Shown here piece by piece: positions 63,361-64,000 of a stretch of 64,000 bases of DNA (position 1 is the first letter of the stretch; every line of letters starts with the position of its first letter). A model generated the notes under the pieces. That model was not told the DNA's origin, ran no database searches, and saw only the letters and a program-made list of their open reading frames with translations. The DNA comes from Lacibacter sediminis (GTDB lineage: Bacteria > Bacteroidota > Bacteroidia > Chitinophagales > Chitinophagaceae). Where the stretch lies: contig NZ_CP060007.1 in the NCBI RefSeq assembly GCF_014168535.1, positions 2,914,001 through 2,978,000 on the forward strand, written 5' to 3'. Both the position numbers and the translations under genes were made by a program.

Positions 63361-64000
63361 ATGTTCGATTTAAATACATTACTCCGCTCCAACATCAAAG
63401 CCCTTGTGCCCTACTCTTCTGCCCGTGATGAATTTCACGGCGAAGCGAAAGTGTATCTTGATGCCAATGAAAACAGCATCGGCTCACCCTTGTTGAAATG
63501 GTACAACCGTTACCCGGATCCGCAGCAACAAAAAATCAAGGAGAAAATTTCTGCTATCAAGGGCGTATCAACAAAGCAAATCTTCATTGGCAATGGCAGC
63601 GATGAATGTATTGATCTTCTTTACCGTGCATTTTGCAATCCCGGAGTTGACAATGTCATTATATGTCCGCCGACATACGGCATGTATGAAGTGAGTGCCA
63701 ACATCAACGATGTGGAATTGCGTAAAGCACCCTTGCTTGATGATTTCCAGCTTAACCTTGCACACATGGAAACTTTGGTGGATGAACACACAAAACTCAT
63801 CTGGATCTGTTCACCCAACAACCCGACAGGTAACAGCATCAACATGGCTGATATAGAAATGGTGCTGAATAATTTTGATGGCATTGTGGTGGTGGATGAA
63901 GCGTATATTAATTTCTCCCGTCAGCGTTCGTTGGTCACTCTGCTCGCCGATTATCCAAACCTTGTGGTAATGCAAACACTCAGCAAAGCATGGGGATTGG
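63361..64000 (+). CDS. hisC: Histidinol-phosphate aminotransferase (partial, runs off the window)
   Basis: 213 codons are visible; the stop is beyond 64000. A class I/II aminotransferase: YLDANENSIGSP, RYPDPQQQ, IFIGNGSDECIDLL, WICSPNNPTGNSI, VVVDEAYINFS, and TLSKAWG with the PLP-lysine at K209. The order hisG, hisD, hisC (with one insertion) is a normal histidine operon. HisB and later genes presumably follow. Confidence 0.95.
   Translation, partial: MFDLNTLLRSNIKALVPYSSARDEFHGEAKVYLDANENSIGSPLLKWYNRYPDPQQQKIKEKISAIKGVSTKQIFIGNGSDECIDLLYRAFCNPGVDNVIICPPTYGMYEVSANINDVELRKAPLLDDFQLNLAHMETLVDEHTKLIWICSPNNPTGNSINMADIEMVLNNFDGIVVVDEAYINFSRQRSLVTLLADYPNLVVMQTLSKAWGL

Overview
The window reads as a chromosomal segment of a Bacteroidota, most likely of the Chitinophagaceae type. 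Supporting signs are a SusC/SusD pair with an accessory lipoprotein, a GH97 alpha-glucosidase-like enzyme, CarboxypepD_reg-like/TonB receptors, bacillithiol-associated proteins, -7 boxes of the TAnnTTTG class, and starts that almost never have a Shine-Dalgarno sequence. Genus cannot be fixed from the sequence alone. No rRNA, tRNA, CRISPR array, prophage or insertion sequence was seen. Gene content is mainly housekeeping and envelope functions at high density on both strands.

Layout. 1-2.2 kb: end of a c-type cytochrome-like gene, an OB-fold protein, a YceI-like protein and a DUF5777 beta-barrel, closed by a terminator. 2.2-8.5 kb: a membrane protein, a radical SAM protein, two transporters, an SDR, a TonB-like protein and a 59-residue membrane protein. 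8.7-12 kb: sensor kinase, FolC and Nudix hydrolase. 12-15.8 kb (minus): fbp, acetyltransferase, ABC ATPase, FKBP isomerase, bacillithiol transferase-like protein and Nudix. 16-22.6 kb: DUF456, GtrA, a rhodanese-thioredoxin fusion, a methyltransferase, an LTA-synthase-like protein, PAP2 and a CNNM/HlyC protein. 22.6-29 kb (minus): a TPR/beta-barrel/HU-CCDC81/methyltransferase cluster. 29-35 kb: DoxX, thioesterase, CinA, E2 acyltransferase, a phosphatase, an unknown protein and a PD40 propeller. 35-47 kb: S9 peptidase, TonB receptor, DMT transporter, Dpm1-like glycosyltransferase, DEDDh exonuclease, YtxJ bacilliredoxin and PPDK. 47-55.5 kb: NTF2 lipoprotein, amidohydrolase, SusC/SusD/lipoprotein, a probable small RNA, cupin and YwbE. 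55.5-60.3 kb (minus): GH97 and a second S9 peptidase. 60.5-64 kb: a histidine operon (leader peptide, hisG, hisD, a four-helix-bundle gene, and hisC running off the window).

Three things stand out. First, a short minus-strand transcription unit at about 54.56-54.69 kb has a near-perfect Shine-Dalgarno sequence, a 15-codon ORF, three hairpins and an intrinsic terminator, which is very unusual in a phylum that rarely uses SD. Second, the his operon has a readable attenuator with four consecutive His codons and a canonical promoter almost on top of the leader ATG. Third, many gene junctions contain low-complexity word repeats, several of them long inverted repeats, which differ in sequence between sites but share an architecture and often supply the stop codon of the preceding gene.
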